In this document: one piece after another, positions 1 to 6,889 of the stretch | Numbering within the stretch: position 1 is the first letter of the stretch | Layout: each line of letters opens with the position of its first letter | DNA from: Clostridiales bacterium | Lineage (GTDB): Bacteria; Bacillota; Clostridia; Lachnospirales; Lachnospiraceae | Direction of reading: 5' to 3' | Assembly (NCBI GenBank): GCA_021201535.1 | Contig: JAJQEU010000090.1 | Coordinates: 1 to 38,336 of the forward strand | Length of the DNA: 38,336 nucleotides | Program-made: the position numbers and the translations under genes | The notes under the pieces: model-generated | Told to the model about the DNA's origin: nothing | The model's database searches: none | Seen by the model: the letters and a program-made list of their open reading frames with translations, nothing else

Positions 1-7
1 GAAAAAT

Positions 8-29
8 AAGGGGATTCTACTCCTTTTTT
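8..29 (+). terminator. possible terminator of an upstream gene
   Basis: A short stem (AAGGGG pairing with CTCCTT through one G-T pair, 6-nt loop) runs into a T-rich tract at the very start of the window. It would end a + strand gene lying to the left. The stem is weak and its upstream context is not visible. Confidence 0.35.
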
Positions 30-185
30 ATTCTAAAAGTGTTTAAGACCGGACTTTAACACATTCTTCACGGATGTCAAGGATTTTCTAAATTAATTCC
101 GTTTTCCGGGCCGGTATCATCTTGATTTGTATTTTTAACAATGGTATGATAGTAGCACTGAAAAAAGCAAAGGAGAACAGTTCAT

Positions 186-1340
186 ATGGATTTAAATGAA
201 AAAGCACTGATTTTACATAAAGAATGGGGCGGCAAGCTCAACACGGTTCCGAAAGCCCCGGTCAATACCCGTGAGGATCTGTCCATCGCCTACACGCCCG
301 GCGTCGCAGAGCCCTGCCGCGTGATCGCCAGAAATCCGGAGGAAGCCTACACCTACACCATGAAGGCCAACACCGTCGCCGTCATCTCCGACGGAAGCGC
401 GGTTCTCGGGCTCGGCAATATCGGCGCGCTCGCCGCGATGCCGGTCATGGAGGGGAAATGTGTCCTGTTCAAGGAATTCGGCGACGTCAACGCCGTCCCC
501 ATCGTCCTGGATACGCAGGATCCCGACGAGATCGTTCAGACCGTGGCGGCCATCGCCCCCACCTTCGGCGGCATCAATCTGGAGGACATCTCCGCACCCA
601 GATGCTTTGAGATCGAGGAGCGGTTAAAGTCCATGCTGAAGATTCCCGTCTTCCATGACGACCAGCACGGCACCGCCATCGTCGTCCTCGCAGGCATCAT
701 CAACGCGCTGAAAGTGACCGGCAAGAAAAAAGAAGATTGCCGCATCGTGGTAAACGGAGCCGGTTCCGCCGGGATCGCCATCACAAAGCTTTTATTAAAA
801 TATGGTTTTAAACACGCGATCCTCTGCGACAGCAAAGGTATCGTCAGCAAAGACAATCCCAATCTGAACTGGATCAAAAAGCAGATGTGTGAAGTGACCA
901 ACCTTGAGAACAAACACGGCACGCTCGCAGACGCCATGGTCGGCGCCGATATCTTCATCGGTGTCTCCGCTCCGGGCATCGTCTCACAGGATATGGTGCG
1001 TTCCATGAACAAAGACGCGATCATATTTGCCATGTCCAATCCGACCCCGGAGATCATGCCGGACCTGGCAAAGGCTGCCGGCGCCAGAGTCGTCGGAACG
1101 GGACGCAGCGACTTTCCGAACCAGGTGAACAACGTGATCGCTTTCCCTGGCATTTTCAAAGGAGCGCTCGAGGGACGCGCAGAGCAGATCACCGAGGAGA
1201 TGAAACTGGCCGCTGCTCAGGCCATCGCCGGACTGATCAGCGACGAGGAACTGAATGAGGACTATATCATGCCGGAAGCATTTAATCCGCGGGTGAAGGA
1301 CGCGGTCGCCGCCGCTGTAAAGGCAAATATCAGAAAATAA
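186..1340 (+). CDS. NAD(P)-dependent malic enzyme
   Basis: 384 aa, the usual length of the short bacterial malic enzymes. It catalyses oxidative decarboxylation of malate to pyruvate in the cytoplasm, making NADH or NADPH. Visible signatures are the N-terminal YTPGVAEPC block with its catalytic tyrosine (about residue 36), the SDGSAVLGLGNIGALAAMPV segment (about 68-88), the metal-binding region FHDDQHGTA (about 156-164), the Rossmann motif GAGSAGIA (about 193-200) and a late SNPTPEI motif. The ATG follows an AAGGAG site at 169-174. No phosphotransacetylase domain is attached. The next gene starts 36 bp downstream and may be cotranscribed. Cofactor preference cannot be read from the sequence. 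Confidence 0.95.
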   Translation: MDLNEKALILHKEWGGKLNTVPKAPVNTREDLSIAYTPGVAEPCRVIARNPEEAYTYTMKANTVAVISDGSAVLGLGNIGALAAMPVMEGKCVLFKEFGDVNAVPIVLDTQDPDEIVQTVAAIAPTFGGINLEDISAPRCFEIEERLKSMLKIPVFHDDQHGTAIVVLAGIINALKVTGKKKEDCRIVVNGAGSAGIAITKLLLKYGFKHAILCDSKGIVSKDNPNLNWIKKQMCEVTNLENKHGTLADAMVGADIFIGVSAPGIVSQDMVRSMNKDAIIFAMSNPTPEIMPDLAKAAGARVVGTGRSDFPNQVNNVIAFPGIFKGALEGRAEQITEEMKLAAAQAIAGLISDEELNEDYIMPEAFNPRVKDAVAAAVKANIRK

Positions 1341-1376
1341 TTTACAGAAACACATTATCATCAGATGGAGGAGACT

Positions 1377-1895
1377 ATGGCCGACCTGAATACCCTGTAC
1401 CGCGTGATCATTCTGTATATGCTCAGCAAAGTGAAATTCCCGCTGACCAACACGCAGATCACGAATTTCATCCTGGAAAAGGATTATACGAATTATTTCA
1501 CGGTACAGCAGACGATCGCAGACCTGCTCTCCTCCGAACTGATCACGGCGGAATCCACGCACAGCAACACCCGCTACCACATCACGGAGGACGGGCGGAA
1601 AACGCTGACACTCTTCCACAATAAAATATCTTCTGAGATCAAGGAAGATATTTCCTCTTACTTTAAGGAGCATCACTACGAATTAGTACGGGAAACCGCC
1701 GTATATGCGGATTATTACAAGGTTGCCGGCGCCGATAGCTATCAGGTACACTGTCATATCAGAAATCTTGAAATACCCGTTCTGGATCTGTCTTTGCGGG
1801 TACAGACAAAGGAGCAGGCGCGGGTGATCTGCGATAACTGGGAAACAGAAAATGATGCAGTGTATGCCCTGCTGATGGACATGCTGCTGCAGTAG
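1377..1895 (+). CDS. DUF4364 family protein
   Basis: 172 aa from the chosen start. I recognise the DUF4364 family of Clostridia. The N-terminal half (about residues 1-75) reads like a winged-helix domain that tests for a C-terminal regulatory role: TNTQITNFILEKDYTNYFTV, then a helix, then YHITEDGRKTL as a wing-like element typical of PadR/MarR-type folds. The C-terminal half is mixed alpha/beta and of unknown function. The ATG at 1365 lacks a ribosome site, whereas GGAGGAG at 1367-1373 sits 3-5 bases before the ATG at 1377, so the latter is preferred. The position directly behind the malic enzyme gene suggests cotranscription. No target is known from the sequence. Confidence 0.8.
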   Translation: MADLNTLYRVIILYMLSKVKFPLTNTQITNFILEKDYTNYFTVQQTIADLLSSELITAESTHSNTRYHITEDGRKTLTLFHNKISSEIKEDISSYFKEHHYELVRETAVYADYYKVAGADSYQVHCHIRNLEIPVLDLSLRVQTKEQARVICDNWETENDAVYALLMDMLLQ

Positions 1896-1915
1896 ATAAG
1901 TCAGTCACAAAACTA

Positions 1916-1944
1916 TTGACTTTTTGTTTTTAATGGCATAAGAT
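1916..1944 (+). promoter_or_regulatory. promoter of the antisense RNA of the type I toxin-antitoxin-like module
   Basis: TTGACT at 1916-1921 and TAAGAT at 1939-1944 are separated by 17 bp. The -35 matches 5 of 6 consensus bases and the -10 matches 4 of 6. It lies 20 bp past the DUF4364 stop codon and faces the toxin gene. Transcription would begin near 1951. Confidence 0.5.
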
Positions 1945-1955
1945 AATATCAGCCA

Positions 1956-1981
1956 AACGAAAGCTAAGGCGGTCCATAAAG
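1956..1981 (+). repeat. direct repeat copy in the antisense RNA (DRa/DRb-like)
   Basis: The + strand holds AACGAAAGCTAAGGC (1956-1970), then 2 bases, then TCCATAAAG (1973-1981). Both blocks recur exactly at 2128-2142 and 2150-2158 with a 7-base separation. They let the antisense RNA pair with the toxin mRNA at its translation start. Confidence 0.8.
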
Positions 1982-1990
1982 GACAAAACA

Positions 1991-2022
1991 AACCCCCCAG
2001 AGGGTGCAACCTCTGGGGGGTT
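1991..2022. terminator. shared hairpin terminator
   Basis: A perfect 13-bp stem, AACCCCCCAGAGG with CCTCTGGGGGGTT, closes a 6-nt loop. On the - strand it is followed by TTTGTTTTGT, a good U-rich tail for the toxin mRNA. On the + strand the tail is only TTCTCGCTCG, so termination of the antisense RNA there depends mainly on stem strength. Confidence 0.8.
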
Positions 2023-2064
2023 CTCGCTCGTTGCGGTGAGCTAATCCGTTCAGGCTGTTGCTGT

Positions 2065-2154
2065 CTACTCATCTCCGTCCAGCCATTTGCATATGTAGTA
2101 GCCAACTACACTTGCAGTGATGGAAATAACGAAAGCTAAGGCTATATCATCCAT
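2065..2154 (-). CDS. small hydrophobic peptide, candidate type I toxin (Fst-like)
   Basis: 29 aa: a short acidic start (MDDIALAF), one transmembrane segment (about residues 4-22) and a charged tail KWLDGDE. GGAGGTGA lies 8 bases before the ATG, an excellent ribosome site. Length, hydrophobicity and charged tail resemble Fst/TxpA-type membrane toxins, which damage or depolarise the membrane when overproduced. The gene sits opposite an antisense RNA, with direct repeats covering its start codon. An overlapping 66-codon frame on the same strand (1905-2105) is not the real gene. The role as a toxin is inferred from the architecture. Confidence 0.65.
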   Translation of the reverse strand: MDDIALAFVISITASVVGYYICKWLDGDE

Positions 2155-2158
2155 AAAG
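2128..2158 (-). repeat. direct repeat copy over the toxin start codon
   Basis: Second copy of the two-block repeat at 1956-1981. Here the blocks cover codons 5-9 and the start codon of the 29-aa peptide. Pairing with the antisense RNA would therefore block ribosome loading. Confidence 0.8.
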
Positions 2159-2198
2159 AATCACCTCCGTCCTGCCGGAAAGAGTCGACAGCGCATTT

Positions 2199-2227
2199 AT
2201 ATTATCACAATTTTTTTCATACTTCCA
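2199..2227 (-). promoter_or_regulatory. candidate promoter of the small toxin gene
   Basis: On the - strand an extended -10, TGaTAATAT (box at 2199-2204), stands 17 bp from a weak -35, TGGAAG (2222-2227). This gives a leader of about 40 nt before the ATG. Confidence 0.4.
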
Positions 2228-2337
2228 GTATATTTCTTCAAACTATATACTCTTTTATTTTAACTCCGAAAAATCAATGCTCCGATTCCATAAAACAGAT
2301 TAATCTCAATAAAAATTTTTCCTATATGCGATAACAC

Positions 2338-2388
2338 TTGACAAATATATCGCACTGCAATATACTACATATATCGAAGTGCGATATA
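2338..2388 (+). promoter_or_regulatory. padR promoter with overlapping palindromic operator
   Basis: TTGACA (2338-2343) and TATACT (2361-2366) are 17 bp apart, close to consensus. A perfect 11-bp inverted repeat, TATATCGCACT (2346-2356) and AGTGCGATATA (2378-2388), brackets the -10 box. A shorter palindrome, ATATCG/CGATAT at 2371-2387, overlaps its right arm. This is the expected place for an autorepressor to bind, most simply the PadR protein encoded just downstream. Confidence 0.75.
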
Positions 2389-2407
2389 TAACATGAAAGA
2401 AGGCGTT

Positions 2408-2740
2408 ATGTTTTTGAATAATCATATAAAAAAAGTTTATATGCCCATGACTGAGACAGCTTTCTATATACTCCTCTGTTTAAAAAAACCCAATCACGGG
2501 TACGGAATTATTCAAAAAGTCGAAAAAATTACTGACGGCGCGATTCATCTGACTCCGGGCACGATGTACGGAAGTCTATCAAAAATGGAAAATGACGGTG
2601 TCATTCGTTTTGTCAGAGAAGAAGATAAGAGAAAAATCTATCAGATTACCGAGCTCGGACTGAATATTTTAGAAATCGAATTAAAACGTATTGAGCGACT
2701 GTACAAAAACGCACGGGAGGTCATGAAAAATGAGATATAA
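2408..2740 (+). CDS. PadR family transcriptional regulator
   Basis: 110 aa. A winged-helix DNA-binding protein of the short PadR (PadR-s2) type: MTETAFYILLCLKKPNHGYG is the recognisable N-terminal helix region, then TPGTMYGSLSKMENDGVI is the recognition helix and turn, and KRKIYQITELG is the wing. A C-terminal helix (about 85-110) would dimerise. The start at 2408 is chosen because AGAAGG at 2398-2403 precedes it; an in-frame ATG at 2393 has no ribosome site. It overlaps the following DUF2812 gene by 11 bp, a pairing common in Clostridia. Autoregulation is suggested by the operator-like palindrome over its promoter. The inducer is unknown. Confidence 0.9.
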   Translation: MFLNNHIKKVYMPMTETAFYILLCLKKPNHGYGIIQKVEKITDGAIHLTPGTMYGSLSKMENDGVIRFVREEDKRKIYQITELGLNILEIELKRIERLYKNAREVMKNEI

Positions 2741-3257
2741 GAGATCCATAAAGTTTTTCAGTATCATGCAATATCAGGCGGAAGAAGAATACCTTCGCTC
2801 CATGCATCAGGACGGATGGAAATTTATCAAAGTCTCCGGACTATGTGTGTATCGTTTTGAAAAATGTGAACCGCAGGATGTCATTTACAGACTGGATTAT
2901 AATCAGTACGACATCTGGCATAAAGATGACTACGTACAGTTGTTTCATGACTGCGGTTGGGAATACCTGCAGGACTATGTCGGCTATAGTTACTTCAGAA
3001 AAACAGCAGACAATGCAAACGAACAGGAAGAAATATTCTGCGACGACGAATCGAGACTGCAGATGATGTCACGTGTTTTTAAGGGAAGGATGCTTCCGTT
3101 ATTGATTATATTTCTTGCTGCACTTTTGCCCCAAATGGTTTTAAACCTGAACGATGATAAGTTAGTACTCGCCGCTATATTTATCATGATAATGCTCCTA
3201 TATGTATTTATATTTATCCGGTTTGGCATACAATATCTGAAAATTAAAAACAGATAG
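2730..3257 (+). CDS. DUF2812 domain membrane protein
   Basis: 175 aa. The N-terminal soluble domain (about residues 1-90) matches the DUF2812 pattern: EEYLRSMHQDGWKF, a strand, YRLDYN and GWEYLQDYVGYSYFRK. Two transmembrane helices follow (about 122-137 and 144-167), with a basic C-terminus. Proteins of this type are usually encoded directly behind PadR regulators; their biochemical role is unknown. GGGAGG at 2715-2720, inside padR, precedes the ATG. The two genes overlap and are surely cotranscribed and translationally coupled. A role in sensing membrane or envelope stress is possible but not shown. Confidence 0.85.
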   Translation: MRYKRSIKFFSIMQYQAEEEYLRSMHQDGWKFIKVSGLCVYRFEKCEPQDVIYRLDYNQYDIWHKDDYVQLFHDCGWEYLQDYVGYSYFRKTADNANEQEEIFCDDESRLQMMSRVFKGRMLPLLIIFLAALLPQMVLNLNDDKLVLAAIFIMIMLLYVFIFIRFGIQYLKIKNR

Positions 3258-3291
3258 GTAAATCCATGTGCTGCTTGTGTGTTACGCGGCA

Positions 3292-3340
3292 AAATCAAGG
3301 GTTATCGTAAGACATTGAAACTAACGATAACCCTTGATTT
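3292..3340. terminator. bidirectional terminator between convergent genes
   Basis: A perfect 17-bp inverted repeat (3292-3308 with 3324-3340, central part GGGTTATCGT/ACGATAACCC) with a 15-nt loop separates the DUF2812 gene (+) from the GGGtGRT gene (-). The flank on the + side is T-rich (3338-3360). Confidence 0.75.
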
Positions 3341-3371
3341 ACTTGATATTACTTATTTTTACCTGATATCC

Positions 3372-4382
3372 TCAGAACTTCCCGGCCTTCGCCGCTTCCT
3401 CTACGCTGACCGCTACCGCTACCGTCATGCCTACCATCGGGTTATTGCCTGCGCCGATCAGACCCATCATCTCCACATGCGCCGGTACGGAGGAAGATCC
3501 CGCGAACTGCGCGTCAGAATGCATACGTCCGAGCGTATCCGTCATACCGTAGGAAGCGGGACCAGCCGCCATGTTGTCCGGATGAAGGGTACGTCCCGTG
3601 CCGCCGCCGGAAGCCACGGAGAAATACTTCTTGCCGAGCTCCACACACTCTTTCTTATATGTGCCGGCAACCGGATGCTGGAAACGTGTCGGGTTCGTGG
3701 AATTGCCGGTGATGGATACGCCGACATTCTCATGGTGCATGATTGCCACGCCTTCCTGCACATCATCGGAACCGTAACATTTCACAGTGGCGCGCAGGCC
3801 GGTGGAATACGGTTTCTCATAGATGATATTTAATTTTGCTTCTTTATAGTCATACTCTGTCTCTACATAGGTAAAGCCGTTGATGCGGGAAATGATCTGC
3901 GCCGCATCTTTTCCAAGACCGTTCAGGATAACACGGAGCGGTTTCTGACGAACCTTGTTTGCCTTCTCCGCGATACCGATCGCGCCCTCCGCCGCCGCAA
4001 AGGACTCGTGACCCGCCAGGAAACAGAAGCACTCGGTCTCCTCCTCCAGCAGCATCTTGCCGAGGTTTCCGTGTCCTAAACCGACCTTGCGGTGATCTGC
4101 CACGGAACCGGGGATACAGAAGGACTGAAGCCCTTCACCGATGGCTGCAGCCGCCTCGGAAGCCTTGCGGCAGTTCTTTTTAATCGCGATCGCCGCGCCT
4201 ACCGTGTAAGCCCAGCATGCATTCTCAAAGCAGATCGGCTGAATGCTCTTGATCTGACTGTACACATCCAGACCGGCGTCCTTCGTGATCTGCTCCGCCT
4301 CCTCGATGGACGCGATACCGTATGTATTCAGAACAGCGTTGATCTGATCGATTCTTCTCTCATATGATTCAAATAATGCCAT
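3372..4382 (-). CDS. GGGtGRT family protein
   Basis: 336 aa, full length for the GGGtGRT family of unknown function. The naming motif GGGTGRT is visible near residues 259-265, followed by HPDNMAAGPASYGMTDT. A conserved region, VADHRKVGLGHGNLGKMLLE, lies near 95-115. ATG follows a good AAAGGAG site. It starts 6 bp after the stop of the scaffold-like gene, so the two form an operon. The partner's similarity to Fe-S scaffolds suggests a joint role in metal or cluster chemistry. That role is inferred from context only. Confidence 0.9.
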   Translation of the reverse strand: MALFESYERRIDQINAVLNTYGIASIEEAEQITKDAGLDVYSQIKSIQPICFENACWAYTVGAAIAIKKNCRKASEAAAAIGEGLQSFCIPGSVADHRKVGLGHGNLGKMLLEEETECFCFLAGHESFAAAEGAIGIAEKANKVRQKPLRVILNGLGKDAAQIISRINGFTYVETEYDYKEAKLNIIYEKPYSTGLRATVKCYGSDDVQEGVAIMHHENVGVSITGNSTNPTRFQHPVAGTYKKECVELGKKYFSVASGGGTGRTLHPDNMAAGPASYGMTDTLGRMHSDAQFAGSSSVPAHVEMMGLIGAGNNPMVGMTVAVAVSVEEAAKAGKF

Positions 4383-4388
4383 GGTATC

Positions 4389-5081
4389 TTACTCCTTTCT
4401 CGGGTCGATGATCTTTGCCGCATCCGCCACGCGTCCGTACTGGCCTTTGGCCTTCTCCCACGCGACATTCGGCTCATCGCCGTTTTTGATAAAGTCTGTC
4501 ATCTTTCCGAGGCTGACGAACTGATAACCGATCACCTCGTCATTTTCATCCAGAGCAAGACCCGTCACATAACCCTCCGCCATCTCCAGATAGCGGACGC
4601 CCTTCTCCTTCGTGCCGTACATCGTGCCGACCTGGGAGCGAAGACCCTTGCCAAGATCCTCAAGACCCGCGCCGACGGCAAGTCCGTCATCAGAAAACGC
4701 GCTCTGGGTACGGCCGTAAACGATCTGAAGGAAGAGCTCACGCATGGCGGTATTGATCGCGTCACAGACAAGGTCAGTGTTCAATGCCTCAAGGATCGTC
4801 TTTCCCTGAAGAACCTCCGCCGCCATAGCCGCGGAATGTGTCATGCCGGAACATCCGATCGTCTCGACCAGAGCCTCCTCGATGATGCCTTCCTTGACAT
4901 TCAGCGTCAGCTTGCAGGCGCCCTGCTGCGGTGCGCACCAGCCAATGCCGTGTGTAAAGCCGGATATGTCCTCAATCTTCTTCGCGTGAACCCATTTCCC
5001 CTCCTCCGGGATGGGGGCCGGATCATGCTTTGCGCCCTTGGTCACAGGGCACATCATCTGTACTTCTTTGGTGTAGATCAT
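4389..5081 (-). CDS. IscU/NifU-like iron-sulfur scaffold family protein (GGGtGRT partner)
   Basis: 230 aa. The central part resembles IscU/NifU-type scaffolds: CKLTLNVKEGIIEEALVETI, then GCSGMTHSAAMAAEVLQGKT with a cysteine in the ligand position (about residue 77), and an N-terminal GWCAPQQGAC pair. A longer C-terminal part (about 130-230) has no obvious counterpart in IscU. The start is set at 5081 because AAGGAG lies at 5089-5094, between this ATG and the in-frame ATG at 5099. It is the first gene of a two-gene operon with GGGtGRT. Cluster assembly on specific clients is plausible, not shown. Confidence 0.8.
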   Translation of the reverse strand: MIYTKEVQMMCPVTKGAKHDPAPIPEEGKWVHAKKIEDISGFTHGIGWCAPQQGACKLTLNVKEGIIEEALVETIGCSGMTHSAAMAAEVLQGKTILEALNTDLVCDAINTAMRELFLQIVYGRTQSAFSDDGLAVGAGLEDLGKGLRSQVGTMYGTKEKGVRYLEMAEGYVTGLALDENDEVIGYQFVSLGKMTDFIKNGDEPNVAWEKAKGQYGRVADAAKIIDPRKE

Positions 5082-5163
5082 TGTATGACTCCTTTCCATG
5101 AAATCAAGAAAATTTTCTCTCTGCCCAGTATTTTGCCATATTTTTTCGTTTTCGTAAAGTGTA

Positions 5164-5227
5164 ATTATTCAGAATCGGTCAGATTTACACAGCTTTTTCG
5201 AAGCTGACTCACCGTCTTCAGAATAAT
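5164..5227 (-). other. imperfect stem-loop between the beta-helix gene and the scaffold gene
   Basis: ATTATTC (5164-5170) pairs with GAATAAT (5221-5227), with further imperfect pairing inside and a small CAGCTT/AAGCTG hairpin in the middle. It lies in the 177-bp gap between two - strand genes. It could end the upstream transcript or act in the scaffold leader. No clear T tract is present. Confidence 0.35.
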
Positions 5228-5258
5228 CCGACTGTTTATCATTTTTATCTGCCGAACA

Positions 5259-5939
5259 TTACATCTCACCCTGATGCCGTCTTTGTACAATCTCACTGCT
5301 GTTTTTATAAATCGAGCCGGCCGGCACCACACCGCGCACGGAGGAAAGCGGATAAATACTGCTCTCCTGGCCGATCACCGTCCCCGGATTCAGGACGGAA
5401 TTGCAGCCGACCTCCACATGATTGCCAAGCATCGCGCCGAATTTCTTCCGACCTGTGGCGATCTCCTGCTCTCCGTCTTTCACAACAACCAGTGTCTTGT
5501 CCGATTTCACATTCGACGTGATGGATCCGGCTCCCATGTGCGCTTTGTATCCGAGAATGGAATCCCCGACATAGTTGTAATGCGGCACCTGCACTTTATT
5601 AAAAAGAATCACATTTTTCAGCTCCGTGGAATTGCCGACCACCGCGCCCTTCCCGACAATCGCGGAGCCGCGGATAAAAGCACCGTGACGGATCTCCGCA
5701 TCCTCATCAATGATCAGCGGACTTCCCAGATAAGCGGTAATCGCAATCTTCGCGCTCTTTGCAATCCAGATATTGTCACTGCGCTGCTCATAAATCTCCG
5801 GATCCAGGGTCGACCCCAGCTTCCGTATGTAATCCGCCAGACCATCCAGAAGCTCCCACGGATAGTCAGCAGTCCGCATATAATCAGCGGCGATTGTCTC
5901 GTTTAGGTCGTATAAAATTTTAATTTTGCACTGTTCCAT
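5259..5939 (-). CDS. left-handed beta-helix protein related to the GlmU acetyltransferase domain
   Basis: 226 aa. Hexapeptide repeats typical of a left-handed parallel beta-helix fill residues about 55-210 (IAKSAKIAITAYLGSPLII, AEIRHGAFIRGSAIVGKGA and so on). PHYNYVGDSILGYKAHMGAG resembles the GlmU segment around its acetyltransferase site. The N-terminal uridylyltransferase domain of GlmU (GXGTRM motif) is absent; instead there is a short alpha-helical start. Similar stand-alone proteins are annotated as UDP-N-acetylglucosamine pyrophosphorylase-like in Clostridia, but an acyltransferase or binding role is more likely. The substrate cannot be told. Confidence 0.75.
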   Translation of the reverse strand: MEQCKIKILYDLNETIAADYMRTADYPWELLDGLADYIRKLGSTLDPEIYEQRSDNIWIAKSAKIAITAYLGSPLIIDEDAEIRHGAFIRGSAIVGKGAVVGNSTELKNVILFNKVQVPHYNYVGDSILGYKAHMGAGSITSNVKSDKTLVVVKDGEQEIATGRKKFGAMLGNHVEVGCNSVLNPGTVIGQESSIYPLSSVRGVVPAGSIYKNSSEIVQRRHQGEM

Positions 5940-5963
5940 TTTCTCTTTCCTTTTCTTCTATTT

Positions 5964-6045
5964 AATCGAGCAGGAGGCAGCTTTTGCCTCATACTCGTTG
6001 CGCGGGCTGCGTGCGGCTCTGCCGTAAAGTAACCTTACGCAGCCC
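5964..6045 (-). other. two hairpins in the 5940-6130 intergenic region
   Basis: Hairpin one: GAGGCA/TGCCTC (5974-5979, 5985-5990) with an outer CGAG/CTCG pair. Hairpin two: GGGCTGCGT/ACGCAGCCC (6004-6012, 6037-6045) enclosing a smaller CGGC/GCCG hairpin. They sit in the leader of the beta-helix gene or behind the metallopeptidase gene. Neither has a U tail, so they may be mRNA structure rather than terminators. Confidence 0.4.
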
Positions 6046-6130
6046 TGTGCATATTGATCAGGAAAACGACATTAAACCGTTTCCTTATCTTTCCTGTAAA
6101 TAAATTTTTGATTTTTTATTGCCGTTGACT

Positions 6131-6856
6131 CTATCTTCTTCTCCCGCCACCGTAGATCAAAATCAGGCGAAGCAGCTGTAAAATGATCGCCGCCGCACTC
6201 GCTACATAAGTCATAGCCGCCGCCCGCAGAACCTTTCTGGTGTCGCGCAGCTCCGCATCCCCCAGAATCCCTGTCCGATCCAGTTCGCGCAGCGCACGCC
6301 CAGAAGCATTAAACTCCACCGGAAGCGTGACCAGCTGAAACAATACCGCCAGAGAAAACATAAGAATGCCGACCTGACAGAGAATGCTCCCGGCGCCTCC
6401 CAGAAAAATCCCGACGATCAGAACCGGCCAGGCCAGCCTGGAGCCCCAGTTTACCACGGGAACCATCGCCCCGCGTATGCGCAGCGGCGCGTAGTCGTCC
6501 TGATGCTGAAGCGCATGCCCGCACTCGTGCGCGGCCACGCCGATCGCGGCGACGGAGGTTTTGCCGTACACACTGTCAGAAAGGGACAAAGTCTTATTGC
6601 GCGGGTCATAATGATCCGTCAGATTGCCCCGTATGTGGGTAACCTGCACATCCCGGATGCCCGCATTGGATAAAATCCGCTGCGCCGCCTGAGCACCCGT
6701 CATGCCGGACATGCTGCGCACACGGGAAAATCGATTGAATGTGCGGTTCATCCGCGCCGAAGCGACGAGACAGATGATAACGCCGATGATGATCAGAATG
6801 TATGTGCCGTAGTAGGAAAATCCATAGCCATATCCGTAACCGTAAGTATAAAACAC
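6131..6856 (-). CDS. zinc metallopeptidase, YugP family, membrane-anchored
   Basis: 241 aa. After a tyrosine/glycine-rich start (YGYGYGF) comes a transmembrane helix (about 18-34), the zinc-binding motif AAHECGHALQHQ (HECGH, about 108-112) and three further hydrophobic helices (about 140-180 and 215-235). This is the neutral zinc peptidase family 2 layout known from YugP-like proteins. Start: GTG at 6856 is chosen because GAGGAGG (6863-6869) lies 6 bases upstream; the ATG at 6871 would put that site inside the gene. Substrates are unknown. Confidence 0.85.
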   Translation of the reverse strand: MFYTYGYGYGYGFSYYGTYILIIIGVIICLVASARMNRTFNRFSRVRSMSGMTGAQAAQRILSNAGIRDVQVTHIRGNLTDHYDPRNKTLSLSDSVYGKTSVAAIGVAAHECGHALQHQDDYAPLRIRGAMVPVVNWGSRLAWPVLIVGIFLGGAGSILCQVGILMFSLAVLFQLVTLPVEFNASGRALRELDRTGILGDAELRDTRKVLRAAAMTYVASAAAIILQLLRLILIYGGGRRR

Positions 6857-6889
6857 AGCAGTCCTCCTCATAATAATAAGCCTTTATCC

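Larger units (their letters stand above)
1951..2025 (+). ncRNA. putative antisense antitoxin RNA (RNAII-like)
   Basis: Predicted from the promoter at 1916-1944 and the hairpin at 1991-2022. The RNA would be about 75 nt. Its 5' part (1956-1981) carries 15 bases plus 9 bases that are complementary to the start codon and codons 5-9 of the small membrane peptide at 2065-2154. Its 3' part overlaps the toxin transcript through the shared hairpin. This is the geometry of the pAD1 par (Fst/RNAII) family. The RNA itself is inferred; no transcript data were available. Confidence 0.55.

Noticed and set aside
1905-2105. 66-codon frame on the - strand over the toxin and terminator
   Set aside because: It runs through a 13-bp hairpin and the direct repeat and has no ribosome site; the 29-codon frame at 2065-2154 has a perfect one.
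3279-3833. 184-codon + strand frame over the end of the GGGtGRT gene
   Set aside because: It begins inside the terminator hairpin and lies opposite a conserved gene.
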